Below are positions 25,342 through 34,002 of a DNA stretch of 64,000 nucleotides, piece by piece. This DNA comes from CSSed11-175R1 sp041685735. Lineage in GTDB: Bacteria; Actinomycetota; Nitriliruptoria; Nitriliruptorales; Nitriliruptoraceae. A program made the position numbers and the translations under genes. Within the stretch, counting starts at the first letter, position 1, and each line of letters opens with the position of its first letter. The notes beneath the pieces were generated by a model that was given only the letters and a program-made list of their open reading frames with translations, ran no database searches and was not told the origin of the DNA. The DNA lies in assembly GCA_041685735.1 (NCBI GenBank), contig JAWLFE010000009.1:1-64000 (forward strand), written 5' to 3'.

Positions 25342-26775
25342 CTAGATGTCGTAGTACATCTCGAACTCATGCGGGTGCGGACGCAGGGCGACCTGGGCGA
25401 CCTCACTGTCCATCTTGTACTCGATCCAGGTCTCGATGAGGTCCTCGGTGAAGACCCCGCCCTCGAGCAGGAACTCGTGGTCGTCCGCCAGGCCCTGGAG
25501 CGCCTCCTCGAGCGAGCGAGGCACGGACGGCAGGTTGGACAGCTCCTCCGGCGGGAGGTCGTAGATGTCCTTGTCGACCGGGTCGGCGGGCTCGATCTTG
25601 TTCTTGACGCCGTCGAGACCGGCCATCAGCATCGCGGCGAACGCCAGGTAGGGGTTGCAGGACGGGTCCGGCACCCGGAACTCGATGCGCTTGGCCTTCG
25701 GGTTGTCGCCGGACATCGGGATGCGGACCGCGGCGGAGCGGTTCCGCGCCGAGTACACGAGGTTGACCGGTGCTTCGTAGCCCGGCACCAGGCGACGGTA
25801 GGAGTTGGTCGTCGGGTTGGTGAACGCGAGCACCGCGTGGGCGTGCTTGAGCAGCCCCCCGATGTACCAACGCGCCATGTCCGACAGTTGGCCGTAGCCG
25901 GCCTCGTCGTAGAACAGCGGTTCGCCATCCTTCCACAGCGACTGGTGGGTGTGCATCCCCGAGCCGTTGTCGGCGAAGATGGGCTTGGGCATGAAGGTGA
26001 CCGTGTGCCCTTCGCGGTGCGCGACGTTCTTGATCGCGTACTTGAAGTTCATCAGCTTGTCCGCGATCTTGGTGATCTCGTCGAAGCGGATGTCGATCTC
26101 GGCCTGTCCACCCGAGCCGACCTCGTGGTGCTGGACCTCGACGTGCCCACCCATGGCTTCGATCGCCGCGACCATCTCGGACCGCAGGTCCTGGAAGTGG
26201 TCCATCGGTGAGGTGGGGAAGTACCCGCCCTTGTAGCGCGGCTTGTGACCGAGGTTGCCGCCCTCCTCCTCACGATCGGTGTTCCAGGCACCTTCGATGG
26301 AGTCGACGGCGTAGAACGAGGAGTTCTGGGTCGTCTTGAACCTGACATCGTCGAAGATGAAGAACTCGGCCTCCGGGCCCATGAAGACCGTGTCCGCGAT
26401 CCCGGTCGATTCGAGGTACGCCGCCGCCTTGCGCACGATGTTACGGGGATCACGGCTGTAGGACTCGCCGGTGATCGGGTCGTGGACGTGGCAGTAGACC
26501 ATCAGGGTCTTGCGCTTGCGGAAGATGTCCTCCACCGCGGTCGCGGGGTCGGGGATCAGGAGCATGTCGGACTCCTGGATGCCCTGGAACCCACGGACGG
26601 AGGACCCGTCGAAGTACAGCCCGTCGGTGAAGGTCGCCTCGGAGATCTCGTGTGCCGGCACCGAGAAGTGCTGGACGAGCCCCGGCAGGTCGACGAACCG
26701 GAGGTCGAGGAATTCGTAGCCTTCGGACTCGATGAGCCCGACGACGTCTTGCGCGGTCTGTGGTGAGCTTCCCAA
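25342..26775 (-). CDS. glnA: Glutamine synthetase type I, beta-like (adenylylatable)
   Basis: 477 residues if translation starts at TTG 26775, which has AAGGAG seven bases upstream; GTG 26805 is in frame but lies before that SD. Motifs are YFDGSSVRGFQGIQESDM, MGPEAEFFIFDD, VEVQHHEVGSGGQAEIDIRF, GSGMHTHQSLWKDG, NSYRRLVPGYEAPVN and VPDPSCNPYLAFAAML. Near residue 400 the sequence KDIYDLPPEEL contains the tyrosine that GlnE adenylylates. It makes glutamine from glutamate, ammonia and ATP. A consensus GlnR-type box and -10 lie ~245-300 bases upstream. Confidence 0.95.
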   Translation of the reverse strand: MGSSPQTAQDVVGLIESEGYEFLDLRFVDLPGLVQHFSVPAHEISEATFTDGLYFDGSSVRGFQGIQESDMLLIPDPATAVEDIFRKRKTLMVYCHVHDPITGESYSRDPRNIVRKAAAYLESTGIADTVFMGPEAEFFIFDDVRFKTTQNSSFYAVDSIEGAWNTDREEEGGNLGHKPRYKGGYFPTSPMDHFQDLRSEMVAAIEAMGGHVEVQHHEVGSGGQAEIDIRFDEITKIADKLMNFKYAIKNVAHREGHTVTFMPKPIFADNGSGMHTHQSLWKDGEPLFYDEAGYGQLSDMARWYIGGLLKHAHAVLAFTNPTTNSYRRLVPGYEAPVNLVYSARNRSAAVRIPMSGDNPKAKRIEFRVPDPSCNPYLAFAAMLMAGLDGVKNKIEPADPVDKDIYDLPPEELSNLPSVPRSLEEALQGLADDHEFLLEGGVFTEDLIETWIEYKMDSEVAQVALRPHPHEFEMYYDI

Positions 26776-27017
26776 CTTCTCGCTCCTTGTCGTGGCTGTC
26801 CCCACCGCCAGCCGCTACCGGACGTGTGCCGGCAGTGCGACGGGTGGTGGGGAGTCGCTCGTGCTGTCGCTTGTTCTCTCTAGCAGGTGGGCGAGGCGCC
26901 CGGAACCGACGTAGCCTCTCGCGCCGAAGCACGTCGGGCCACGGTTGGGGCTCGGCTGGACGCCCCGCCCGGCCGTGGCGGGCGCATGATGCGCCCACGT
27001 CGGTCCTGCATGGGCGG

Positions 27018-27071
27018 ACCCTACGAGCAGGTGATTCCCCGAGGTTTTCCCGGGTGTTTCCAGCGCGTTAC
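27018..27071 (-). promoter_or_regulatory. Consensus GlnR box and -10 element for glnA
   Basis: On the minus strand GTAAC-n6-GAAAC (27071-27056) matches the GlnR pattern gTnAC-n6-GaAAC exactly, and a third phased GAAAA follows six bases later (27049-27045). TAGGGT (27023-27018) is a plausible -10, with its centre 43 bases from the box centre, exactly as before amt. Transcription would begin near 27011 with a ~235-base untranslated leader. The rest of the 380-base gap to the MscS gene shows no gene. The box could also affect the divergent MscS gene. Confidence 0.62.
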
Positions 27072-27155
27072 GCGGTGGCTGGTGCTCGCGAGGCAGCCGA
27101 CGGTGGGACCGCTAGCCTGCGCGTGGTCACGACACCGGCTGCCGGAGGACGAAGG

Positions 27156-28319
27156 GTGCGGATGCTGTTCGCGGTGGAGGAGGCCGACGAGCCGACCATC
27201 GAGATCGTTGAGCCTGCCCGACCGGTGACCGAGTTCATCGAGAGGCAGTTCGGGGACGGGCCCCTGGTGACCCTGATCGCCGGCAGCATCGATGTGATCG
27301 CCCAGGTGGCCCTGATCTTCGTGCTGACGGTCGTCGTGTTGATCCTGGTCAAGCGACTGATACGTCGGGCAGTCGCAGCCGCGACCTATCCGAAATCCCC
27401 GGCTCTCGGCCGTCGGCGGGGCCTCGGCGAGGATGGCCGGACGCATGCCCCGGTTTCTGTCCGACGGGCCCAGCGGGCCGAGGCGCTGGGTGCGCTGTCG
27501 AACAGCGTGCTCAGCGTGCTCATCTGGACGGTGGCCGTGCTCATCCTGTTGTCGACCGCCTTCGGGATCAGCCTCACGCCGCTGCTGGCTGGGGCGGGCA
27601 TCTTCGGTGTGGCCATCGGGTTCGGTGCCCAGGGGTTGGTCAGCGACTTCCTTGCCGGCATCTTCATGCTCGCTGAGGACCAGTACGGGGTCGGTGACAT
27701 CATCGATGTCGGTGACGCCTCAGGGGTGGTCGAGGGGGTCTCGTTGCGCACGACCAGGGTCAGGGACATATCCGGCACGCTCTGGCACGTACCCAACGGA
27801 CAGATCATGCGGGTCGGCAACATGAGTCAGGAGTGGGCGAGGGCACTCCTCGACATCGGCGTCGCCTACGGCACCGACATCGACGCGGCCAGCGACCTGA
27901 TCCTCACGATCGCGGTGGACATGGCCAGCGAGGACGACTACCAGGAGGTCTTCCTCGACGTGCCCGAGATCTGGGGGGTGGAGAACCTCGGCACCGACAG
28001 CGTGGACATCCGGTTGGTCATCAAGACCCAGCCCGGCAAGCAATACGCGATCGCGCGGGAGTTGCGCCGTCGCATCAAGAACGCCTTCGACGCCGCCGCG
28101 GTGGAGATCCCCTTCCCGCAGCGCACCGTGTGGCTGCGGACCGAGCAGCCGGTCTCGCTCGGCGGCGAACAGGCGCCTGCCTTCGATCACCCGGTGGCCG
28201 ACGCCGCCATGGTCGAGCGGGCGCGAACCGCGGCCCGGCGCGGCGACACCTCTCCGCCGCCTGTGGACTTCGCCGAGGTGGAGGACGAGCTCGCCGAGAG
28301 TCTCGAGGACGGCGACTGA
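27156..28319 (+). CDS. Small-conductance mechanosensitive channel (MscS family)
   Basis: 387 residues from GTG 27156 (GGAGG seven bases upstream; ATG 27162 is an alternative). Two or three membrane spans lie at ~38-65 and ~120-165, including the Gly/Ala-rich pore helix LLAGAGIFGVAIGFGAQGLVSDFLAGIF. The MscS beta domain (YGVGDIIDVGDASGVVEGVSLRTTRVRD, WHVPNGQI) and alpha/beta domain follow. An acidic tail ends the protein. The family releases solutes on hypo-osmotic shock. It is divergent from glnA. Confidence 0.9.
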   Translation: MRMLFAVEEADEPTIEIVEPARPVTEFIERQFGDGPLVTLIAGSIDVIAQVALIFVLTVVVLILVKRLIRRAVAAATYPKSPALGRRRGLGEDGRTHAPVSVRRAQRAEALGALSNSVLSVLIWTVAVLILLSTAFGISLTPLLAGAGIFGVAIGFGAQGLVSDFLAGIFMLAEDQYGVGDIIDVGDASGVVEGVSLRTTRVRDISGTLWHVPNGQIMRVGNMSQEWARALLDIGVAYGTDIDAASDLILTIAVDMASEDDYQEVFLDVPEIWGVENLGTDSVDIRLVIKTQPGKQYAIARELRRRIKNAFDAAAVEIPFPQRTVWLRTEQPVSLGGEQAPAFDHPVADAAMVERARTAARRGDTSPPPVDFAEVEDELAESLEDGD

Positions 28320-28353
28320 CCGCCGATCCGACGCAGCCCAACCGAGCTCAGCG

Positions 28354-29388
28354 CTAGCAGGGACCGCCGCCGGGCTGGCCGGGGGAGGGCTCCCACGCCT
28401 TGGCGTCCATCGCCTGCTGGCCCGCGTGGTAGCTGGACCGCACCATCGGACCGGACTCGACGTGGTCGAAGCCGAGCTCCACCTCGCCGTAGTGGCGGAA
28501 GTGCTCGAAGGTCTCGGGCGTGACGTAGCGGTCGAGGTGCAGGTGCTGGGCGGATGGCTGCAGGTACTGCCCGATCGTGAGCGTGTTGACCCCGGCGGCC
28601 TTGAGGTCGCGCATGCAGTGGAGGATCTCGTCGTCGGTCTCGCCCATCCCGGCGATGAGGTTGGACTTCACCGCGGTGGTCGCCGGGAAGCGCTCCCGGG
28701 CCAGGGCCAGGAACTCGAGACCGCGGTCGTAGTCGAACGACGGTCGGATCGTCGGGAAGAGCCGACGGGTGGTCTCGAGGTTGAACGCGAAGACGTCCGG
28801 TTCGGCCTCGACGACCTGGTCGAGCGCCGCGGCACCCTGCGCCGTGTCGTGGCCGTAGCCGAAGTCGCTCGGCAGGACCTCGACACCGACGTCGGGGGTC
28901 CGGGAACGGATCTGGCGGATCGTCTCTGCGACCAGCCACGCGCCCTGATCGTCGAGGTCGTCACGGGCGACCATCGTCACGACGGCGAAGCGCAGGCCCA
29001 GGTGCTCGACGGCCTCCGCGACGCGGCGCGGCTCGTCGGTGTCGTAGGCGGCCGGCTTGCCCGTCTTGATCTGACAGAACCCGCACCGCCGGGTGCAGTC
29101 CTCGCCACCGATCAGGAAGGTCGCCTCCCGCATCTCCCAGCACTCGTAGATGTTGGGGCATGCGGCTTGCGCGCAGACGGTGTTGAGTTCCAGGCCCTCC
29201 ATGAGCTTGGTGACGTCCTTGAAGTTGTCACCGAAGCTGGCCTTGACCTTCAACCAGTCGGGCTTGCGCCCACCGGGCAGTGAGGTATCGACGGTCTTGC
29301 GCACCACTCCGGCCCGTTGCACACGGTCCTTCGAGAGCACCGACAGGGTCCGTGCGCCTTCGGGGATGACCGGCCGGGTGTCGCTCAC
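28354..29388 (-). CDS. lipA: Lipoyl synthase (radical SAM)
   Basis: 344 residues from GTG 29388, chosen because it overlaps the lipB stop as GTGA and has GGAG six bases upstream; ATG 29400 lacks an SD. Both iron-sulfur clusters are coded: the auxiliary cluster by Cys ~72/77/83 (CAQAACPNIYEC) and the radical-SAM cluster by Cys ~98/102/105 (CTRRCGFC). The C-terminal RSSYHAG serine motif is present. It inserts two sulfurs into octanoyl groups on lipoyl domains. It closes the E3-E2-lipB-lipA operon. Confidence 0.96.
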   Translation of the reverse strand: MSDTRPVIPEGARTLSVLSKDRVQRAGVVRKTVDTSLPGGRKPDWLKVKASFGDNFKDVTKLMEGLELNTVCAQAACPNIYECWEMREATFLIGGEDCTRRCGFCQIKTGKPAAYDTDEPRRVAEAVEHLGLRFAVVTMVARDDLDDQGAWLVAETIRQIRSRTPDVGVEVLPSDFGYGHDTAQGAAALDQVVEAEPDVFAFNLETTRRLFPTIRPSFDYDRGLEFLALARERFPATTAVKSNLIAGMGETDDEILHCMRDLKAAGVNTLTIGQYLQPSAQHLHLDRYVTPETFEHFRHYGEVELGFDHVESGPMVRSSYHAGQQAMDAKAWEPSPGQPGGGPC

Positions 29389-30125
29389 GTGTGGCTCCAT
29401 CGATCGTTGTCGAGGTGGGCGGCGTCGATGGCATCGAGGGTAGCGCCGAACGATGCCGCTCCCGCCCGCTCGATGGCCGCGATGACATCGGGCATCGACG
29501 CGTCAACGCCGAGGCTCGCCAGCGAGCACACCCCACGGTCCGCGATACCGCAGGGCACGATGCCCGCGAAGTGCGACAGGTCGGGATGGACGTTGAGGGC
29601 GAAGCCGTGGGAGGTGACGCCCCCGCTCGCGACGCGGACCCCGATCGCGGCGATCTTCTGGTCACCGACCCAGACCCCGGTGAAGCCGTCCGATCGTTCG
29701 GCACCGATGCCAAGATCCGCGAGGGCTGCGATCACCAGGCCCTCGAGCGTGCGGACGTAGTCGACGACGCCGCGGATCGAGGACAGCTTGAGGATCGGGT
29801 AGCCGACCAGTTGCCCGGGACCGTGGTAGGTGATGTCACCGCCGCGATCCACCTCGACGAGGTCGATCCCCTGGGCCGCACGCTGCGCCTCGTCGAACAG
29901 CAGATGGGTCCGATCGGTGCGCTTGCCGAGCGTGTAGACCGGTGGGTGCTCCAGCAGCAGCAGCACGTCGCGGCCCTCGCCCGCCTGACGGCGTTGGACG
30001 AGCCGGCGCTGCAGGTCCCAGGCGTCCAGATAGCCGACCATGCCGAGGTGGGCGACGGCCAACGGCCGGTCCCGCTCCTCGCGCAGGTCGCGCGGGGAGA
30101 TGGCCGGCCGGGACGCCTGCGTCAC
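29385..30125 (-). CDS. lipB: Octanoyl-ACP:protein octanoyltransferase
   Basis: 246 residues. The BPL/LplA/LipB fold is marked by LLLEHPPVYTLGKRT, VDRGGDITYHGPGQLVGYPI, catalytic Lys ~157 (DQKIAAIGVR) and the acyl-thioester Cys ~192 (AGIVPCGI). It transfers octanoate from ACP to E2 and other lipoyl domains, making the substrate of LipA. The GTG start overlaps the E2 stop and the gene's own stop overlaps lipA, so translation of the three is coupled. Confidence 0.96.
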   Translation of the reverse strand: MTQASRPAISPRDLREERDRPLAVAHLGMVGYLDAWDLQRRLVQRRQAGEGRDVLLLLEHPPVYTLGKRTDRTHLLFDEAQRAAQGIDLVEVDRGGDITYHGPGQLVGYPILKLSSIRGVVDYVRTLEGLVIAALADLGIGAERSDGFTGVWVGDQKIAAIGVRVASGGVTSHGFALNVHPDLSHFAGIVPCGIADRGVCSLASLGVDASMPDVIAAIERAGAASFGATLDAIDAAHLDNDRWSHT

Positions 30126-31576
30126 ACGCCGAGCTCAGCCGTGAAGTCGTGGGTCTCGAGGATGTACTTGAGGTCCTGCAGGAAGCGGGCCGCGTCCGCG
30201 CCGTCGACCATGCGGTGGTCGTAGGACAGGCATAGGTAGCTCATCCACCGGATCGCGATGGAATCGCCGTACGCGTCCGAGACCACGATCGGCCGCTTCT
30301 CGACCGCGCAGGTGGCCAGGATCGCGACCTCGGGCGGGTTGAGGATCGGTGTGTCGAACAGGGTGCCGACCGACCCGGTGTTGGTGATCGTGAAGGTTCC
30401 ACCGGAGATCTCATCGGGCTGGATCTTCTTGTTTCGGGTCCGGCTGGCGAGGTCCGCGATCTTCCGTGCGAGGGCGGGGACCGTCAGGTCCTGCGCGTCC
30501 TTGATGTTGGGGACCAGCAGGCCGCGCTCGGTGTCGACCGCCATGCCGAGGTTGATGTAGCCGTGGTAGGTGACCTTGCCCGACTCCATGTCCATCGAGG
30601 AGTTCATGACCGGGTGGCGTGGCAGCACCATGCACACCGCGCGCGAGATCAACGGCAGCGGTGAGAGTGACGCGCCCTCCTTGGACTTGAACGCGTCCTT
30701 CTTCGCGGCCCGCAGGTTCATGATGTTGGTGAGGTCGACCTCGACGCCGGCGGTCAGCTGTGCCGTGGTCTGCAGCGAGTCCATCATCGAGTTCGCGATG
30801 GCCTTGCGCACGCGTGAGAGGTCCTCCACCACCTCGCGCTGCCCACCGAAGTCGATCTGGGTGGGCGACGCAGCGGGGCGCTTGCGTTCGGCGGGTGCGG
30901 TCGGAACGGCCGGCGGTGGTGTCGTCGCCGAGGCAGCGGGTGCGCTGGCCTGCTGGTCGGACGCGTCAGCCCCGCCAGCCCCAGCCCCGCCCTCGCCGCC
31001 GGAGGCGATCGCACGATCGGCGTCGTCGCGGGTGATGCGACCACCGGGCCCCGTGCCCTTCACCTGTTCGGGGGTCAGCCCGGCTTCGCGCAGCTGCTTG
31101 CGGACCAGGGGAGAGGTCAGGGCCTTCGACCCCGCGACCTGCGCGGTGGCGCCATCCGAGCCGCTCGAGGACGCGGCGGGTGCCGGCTCGGCGCGCTGGC
31201 CTTCGTCCGACGCCCCAGCGTCGTCATCGTCGGATGCCTGCTCCGCAGGCCCGTCGTCCGACGCACCGTCGGCGTCCTGATCGGCGTCCTGCTCGGCGTC
31301 GTCGGCGGACGTGTCGCCGTCGTCCCCGTCGGCGGCCTCACCGTCGCCGATGATGGCGATGACCTGGCCGACCTCGATGGTCTCATCGACCTCGGCGCGC
31401 AGTTCCTGGACCACGCCGGCTGCCGGTGATGGGATCTCGGTGTCCACCTTGTCGGTGGAGATCTCGACCAGTGGCTGGTCGACGGTGACCTCGTCGCCGA
31501 CCTCGACGAGCCAGGCGGTGATGATGCCTTCGGTGACGGATTCGCCCAGTTGGGGCAGCTCGACCTGGGTCGCCAC
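30122..31576 (-). CDS. sucB: 2-oxoacid dehydrogenase E2, dihydrolipoamide acyltransferase
   Basis: 484 residues from GTG 31576 (AGGAG six bases upstream). One lipoyl domain spans ~1-77 with the lipoylated Lys ~43 in EISTDKVDTE. An Asp/Ala-rich linker and a peripheral subunit-binding domain (SPLVRKQLREAGLTPEQVKGTGPGGRITRDD) precede the catalytic domain, with active site SYDHRMVDGADAARFL. It may serve pyruvate, 2-oxoglutarate or branched-chain dehydrogenase; the mycobacterial counterpart DlaT serves pyruvate dehydrogenase and peroxynitrite reductase. No E1 gene is in the window, so the symbol is provisional. Confidence 0.92.
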   Translation of the reverse strand: MATQVELPQLGESVTEGIITAWLVEVGDEVTVDQPLVEISTDKVDTEIPSPAAGVVQELRAEVDETIEVGQVIAIIGDGEAADGDDGDTSADDAEQDADQDADGASDDGPAEQASDDDDAGASDEGQRAEPAPAASSSGSDGATAQVAGSKALTSPLVRKQLREAGLTPEQVKGTGPGGRITRDDADRAIASGGEGGAGAGGADASDQQASAPAASATTPPPAVPTAPAERKRPAASPTQIDFGGQREVVEDLSRVRKAIANSMMDSLQTTAQLTAGVEVDLTNIMNLRAAKKDAFKSKEGASLSPLPLISRAVCMVLPRHPVMNSSMDMESGKVTYHGYINLGMAVDTERGLLVPNIKDAQDLTVPALARKIADLASRTRNKKIQPDEISGGTFTITNTGSVGTLFDTPILNPPEVAILATCAVEKRPIVVSDAYGDSIAIRWMSYLCLSYDHRMVDGADAARFLQDLKYILETHDFTAELGV

Positions 31577-31654
31577 GGTGTGCTCCTGGTTGGTGTTGCA
31601 ATGGATTGTAGTCGTGGTTCGCTGCGCGGTGGACGTGATCCGCCGCGGTGTCGC

Positions 31655-33511
31655 TCAGCCGTGCAGGGCCCGTCCGGCGATGGCCAGGTGCGCCTCACCG
31701 ATCGCCTCGCTGAGCGACGGATGCGCGTGGACGAAGGCGGCCACGTCGGTCGGCAGGGCCTCCCAGTTGTAGATCAGTTGCCCCTCCGCGATCAGATCGG
31801 TTGCCTTCGGGCCCACGATGTGGATCCCGAGGATCCGGCCGGCGTCGCCCTCCTGGTCGGTGTCCTTCTCCGCGATGATCTTGACGAACCCGCTCGCCTT
31901 CATCATCGCCGCACGGCCGAGCGCCTGGAACGGATACTTCTCGGTGACGACCTCGAAGCCCTCGTCCTTGGCCTCTGCCTCGGTGTAGCCGACCGACGCG
32001 ACCTCCGGGTGGCAGTACACGACCCGGGGGACGCCGCGGTAGTCGATGGGCAGGACGTCCAGGCCGCCGAGCTGGTCGGCGACGAGGAAGCCTTCCTGGA
32101 ACGACGCGTGCGCGAGGCCCAGCGTGGGGATGACGTCACCGAGCGCCCAGATGTTGTCCACGTTGGTGCGGCAGTACTCATCCACGACCACGAAGCCGCG
32201 GTCGGTCTCGACGCCGACGGCATCGAGCCCGGCGCCCTCGGTCACGGGGCCACGGCCGACGGCCACGAGCAGGACGTCCGCGCTGACCTCCTCGATGTCG
32301 TCCTTGACCTCGATCTTGCACACCACCCCATCGTCGGTGACGTCGACGTCGGACATCTTCACGCCCGTCATGGCGGTGATGCCCTTCTTGCGGTATGCCC
32401 GACCGACCTCCTTGGACGCGTCGGTGTCCTCGAGCGGCAGGAGACGGTCCTCGAGTTCGACCAGCGTCACCTCGACACCGAACGCGGCCCAGGCGGAGGC
32501 GAACTCCATGCCGACGGCGCCGGACCCGAGGATGACCGCAGAGCTCGGGAGCTCATCGAGGTACATCGCGTGGTCGGAGGAGAGGATCTTCTCGCCGTCG
32601 AACGGGGCGAAGGGCAGCTCACGCGGCTTGGACCCCGTCGCCACCACGATCGCTGCCGCCGTCACGGTGCGCGAGCCGTCCTCGGTCTCCACCTCGACGG
32701 TGTTCGCATCGGTGAGTTGGCCGGTCCCGATGATGGTCTCGACCCCGCGGCCCTTCAGTGCGCCCTGTAGGCCCTTCCACATCTTGTCGACCACGCCGTC
32801 CTTGTGGGCGTTGAGCGCGGCGACCTCGATACCGTGGTAGTCGAGGTTGACGCCGAAGTCCGCGGCGTCCTGCGCGTACTCGGCGACCTCGGCGGTCTGC
32901 AGGATCGCCTTGGTCGGGATGCAGCCCCAGTGCAGGCAGGTGCCGCCGACCTTCTCCTTCTCGATCAGGATGACGTCCAGGCCGAGCTGTGCGGCGCGAA
33001 GCGCCACCGAGTACCCGCCGGTTCCACCGCCGAGCACGATGACGTCGGCATCCTGCCCCTCGGCCTTGGTGACCTTCTCTGCGGCGGGTGCCGAGGTGGT
33101 GGCCTCCTTGTCGTCGCCAGCGTCGGCGTCATCCGATGCGTCGGCGTCATCCTCGGTGGCTGCGGCTGCGTCGTCCTGCTCCGCGGCGTCGTCGGATGCC
33201 TCGGCATCGCCGGACGCGTCGCTCGCGTCATCGGCATCGGCGTCCTCGTCCGACCCGCCATCGCCGCTGTCCGCGTCACCGTCGCCGATGACCGCGATGA
33301 CCTGGCCGACCTCGATGGTGTCATCGACCTCGGCGCGCAGTTCCTGGACGACGCCGGCGACGGGGGAGGGGATCTCCGTGTCGACCTTGTCGGTGGAGAT
33401 CTCCGCGATCGGCTGGTCGACGGTGACCTCGTCACCGACCTCGACCAGCCAGGCCGTCACGATGCCTTCGGTGACGGACTCTCCGAGTTGGGGAAGCTCG
33501 ACATCAGCCAC
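31655..33511 (-). CDS. lpdA: Dihydrolipoamide dehydrogenase (E3) with N-terminal lipoyl domain
   Basis: 618 residues, about 150 longer than a plain E3. Residues ~1-77 form a lipoyl domain (Lys ~42 in EISTDKVDTE) that matches the E2 domain at 69 of 75 positions. A ~70-residue Asp/Ala-rich linker leads into a complete flavoprotein: FAD loop VLGGGTGGYSVALRAA, redox disulfide GGTCLHWGCIPTK, NAD loop AVILGSGAVGMEFA, second FAD motif NIWALGDV and C-terminal His-Pro (FVHAHPSLSEA). It reoxidises dihydrolipoamide with NAD+. It is the first gene of the operon; a 78-base gap separates it from E2. Confidence 0.94.
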   Translation of the reverse strand: MADVELPQLGESVTEGIVTAWLVEVGDEVTVDQPIAEISTDKVDTEIPSPVAGVVQELRAEVDDTIEVGQVIAVIGDGDADSGDGGSDEDADADDASDASGDAEASDDAAEQDDAAAATEDDADASDDADAGDDKEATTSAPAAEKVTKAEGQDADVIVLGGGTGGYSVALRAAQLGLDVILIEKEKVGGTCLHWGCIPTKAILQTAEVAEYAQDAADFGVNLDYHGIEVAALNAHKDGVVDKMWKGLQGALKGRGVETIIGTGQLTDANTVEVETEDGSRTVTAAAIVVATGSKPRELPFAPFDGEKILSSDHAMYLDELPSSAVILGSGAVGMEFASAWAAFGVEVTLVELEDRLLPLEDTDASKEVGRAYRKKGITAMTGVKMSDVDVTDDGVVCKIEVKDDIEEVSADVLLVAVGRGPVTEGAGLDAVGVETDRGFVVVDEYCRTNVDNIWALGDVIPTLGLAHASFQEGFLVADQLGGLDVLPIDYRGVPRVVYCHPEVASVGYTEAEAKDEGFEVVTEKYPFQALGRAAMMKASGFVKIIAEKDTDQEGDAGRILGIHIVGPKATDLIAEGQLIYNWEALPTDVAAFVHAHPSLSEAIGEAHLAIAGRALHG

Positions 33512-33707
33512 GGGTTGCTCGCTCCTGGTGGGCGGGCCCGCTGTCGTTGCTGGGACGATCCAGCGTGACCACGGGACCGGTCGGGGTGCTGTCCGGGGAG
33601 GGGTGTGCCATCGCTCGTGCTCTCGAACAGGACGCTAGCGGACGCTCGCAGGCGGTGCAGTCGCCGCCCGGTCTGGCACCATGCACGTCGCATGGTCAGG
33701 AGACACG

Positions 33708-33959
33708 GTGTTCGAACAGGTCCAGCGCCAGGAGCAGTCACCGGTCGTGGTGGTCGCCACGCAGGCGGAGGCCGACCTGCTCGTCGCGACGTTCCAGGTG
33801 CACGATCTGCAGGGCATGACCATCATGGCGTCGGCGATCCCCTCACTGGACTGGCTCGATGGCTTCGCCGTGCAGGTGCCGGCAGAGGACGAAGAGCGCG
33901 CCCGGACGCTGCTGCGGGAACTCGGCCACGAACCCCTGTCGCCCGCCGCGGACGGCTGA
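33708..33959 (+). CDS. Small DUF2007-like domain protein
   Basis: 83 residues from GTG 33708, five bases after AGGAG; ATG 33681 upstream lacks an SD. The ferredoxin-like beta-alpha-beta-beta-alpha pattern (VVVVATQAEADLLVATFQVHDL, FAVQVPAEDEERARTLLRELG) is that of DUF2007, a small putative signal-transducing domain. Two further proteins in this window (37460-37891 and 62311-62769) share the theme with membrane anchors. Function unknown. Confidence 0.6.
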   Translation: MFEQVQRQEQSPVVVVATQAEADLLVATFQVHDLQGMTIMASAIPSLDWLDGFAVQVPAEDEERARTLLRELGHEPLSPAADG

Positions 33960-34002
33960 GACGTGGTTGAGTGGGGTGTCGGCCTGACATGAGGAGGTTG
34001 CC

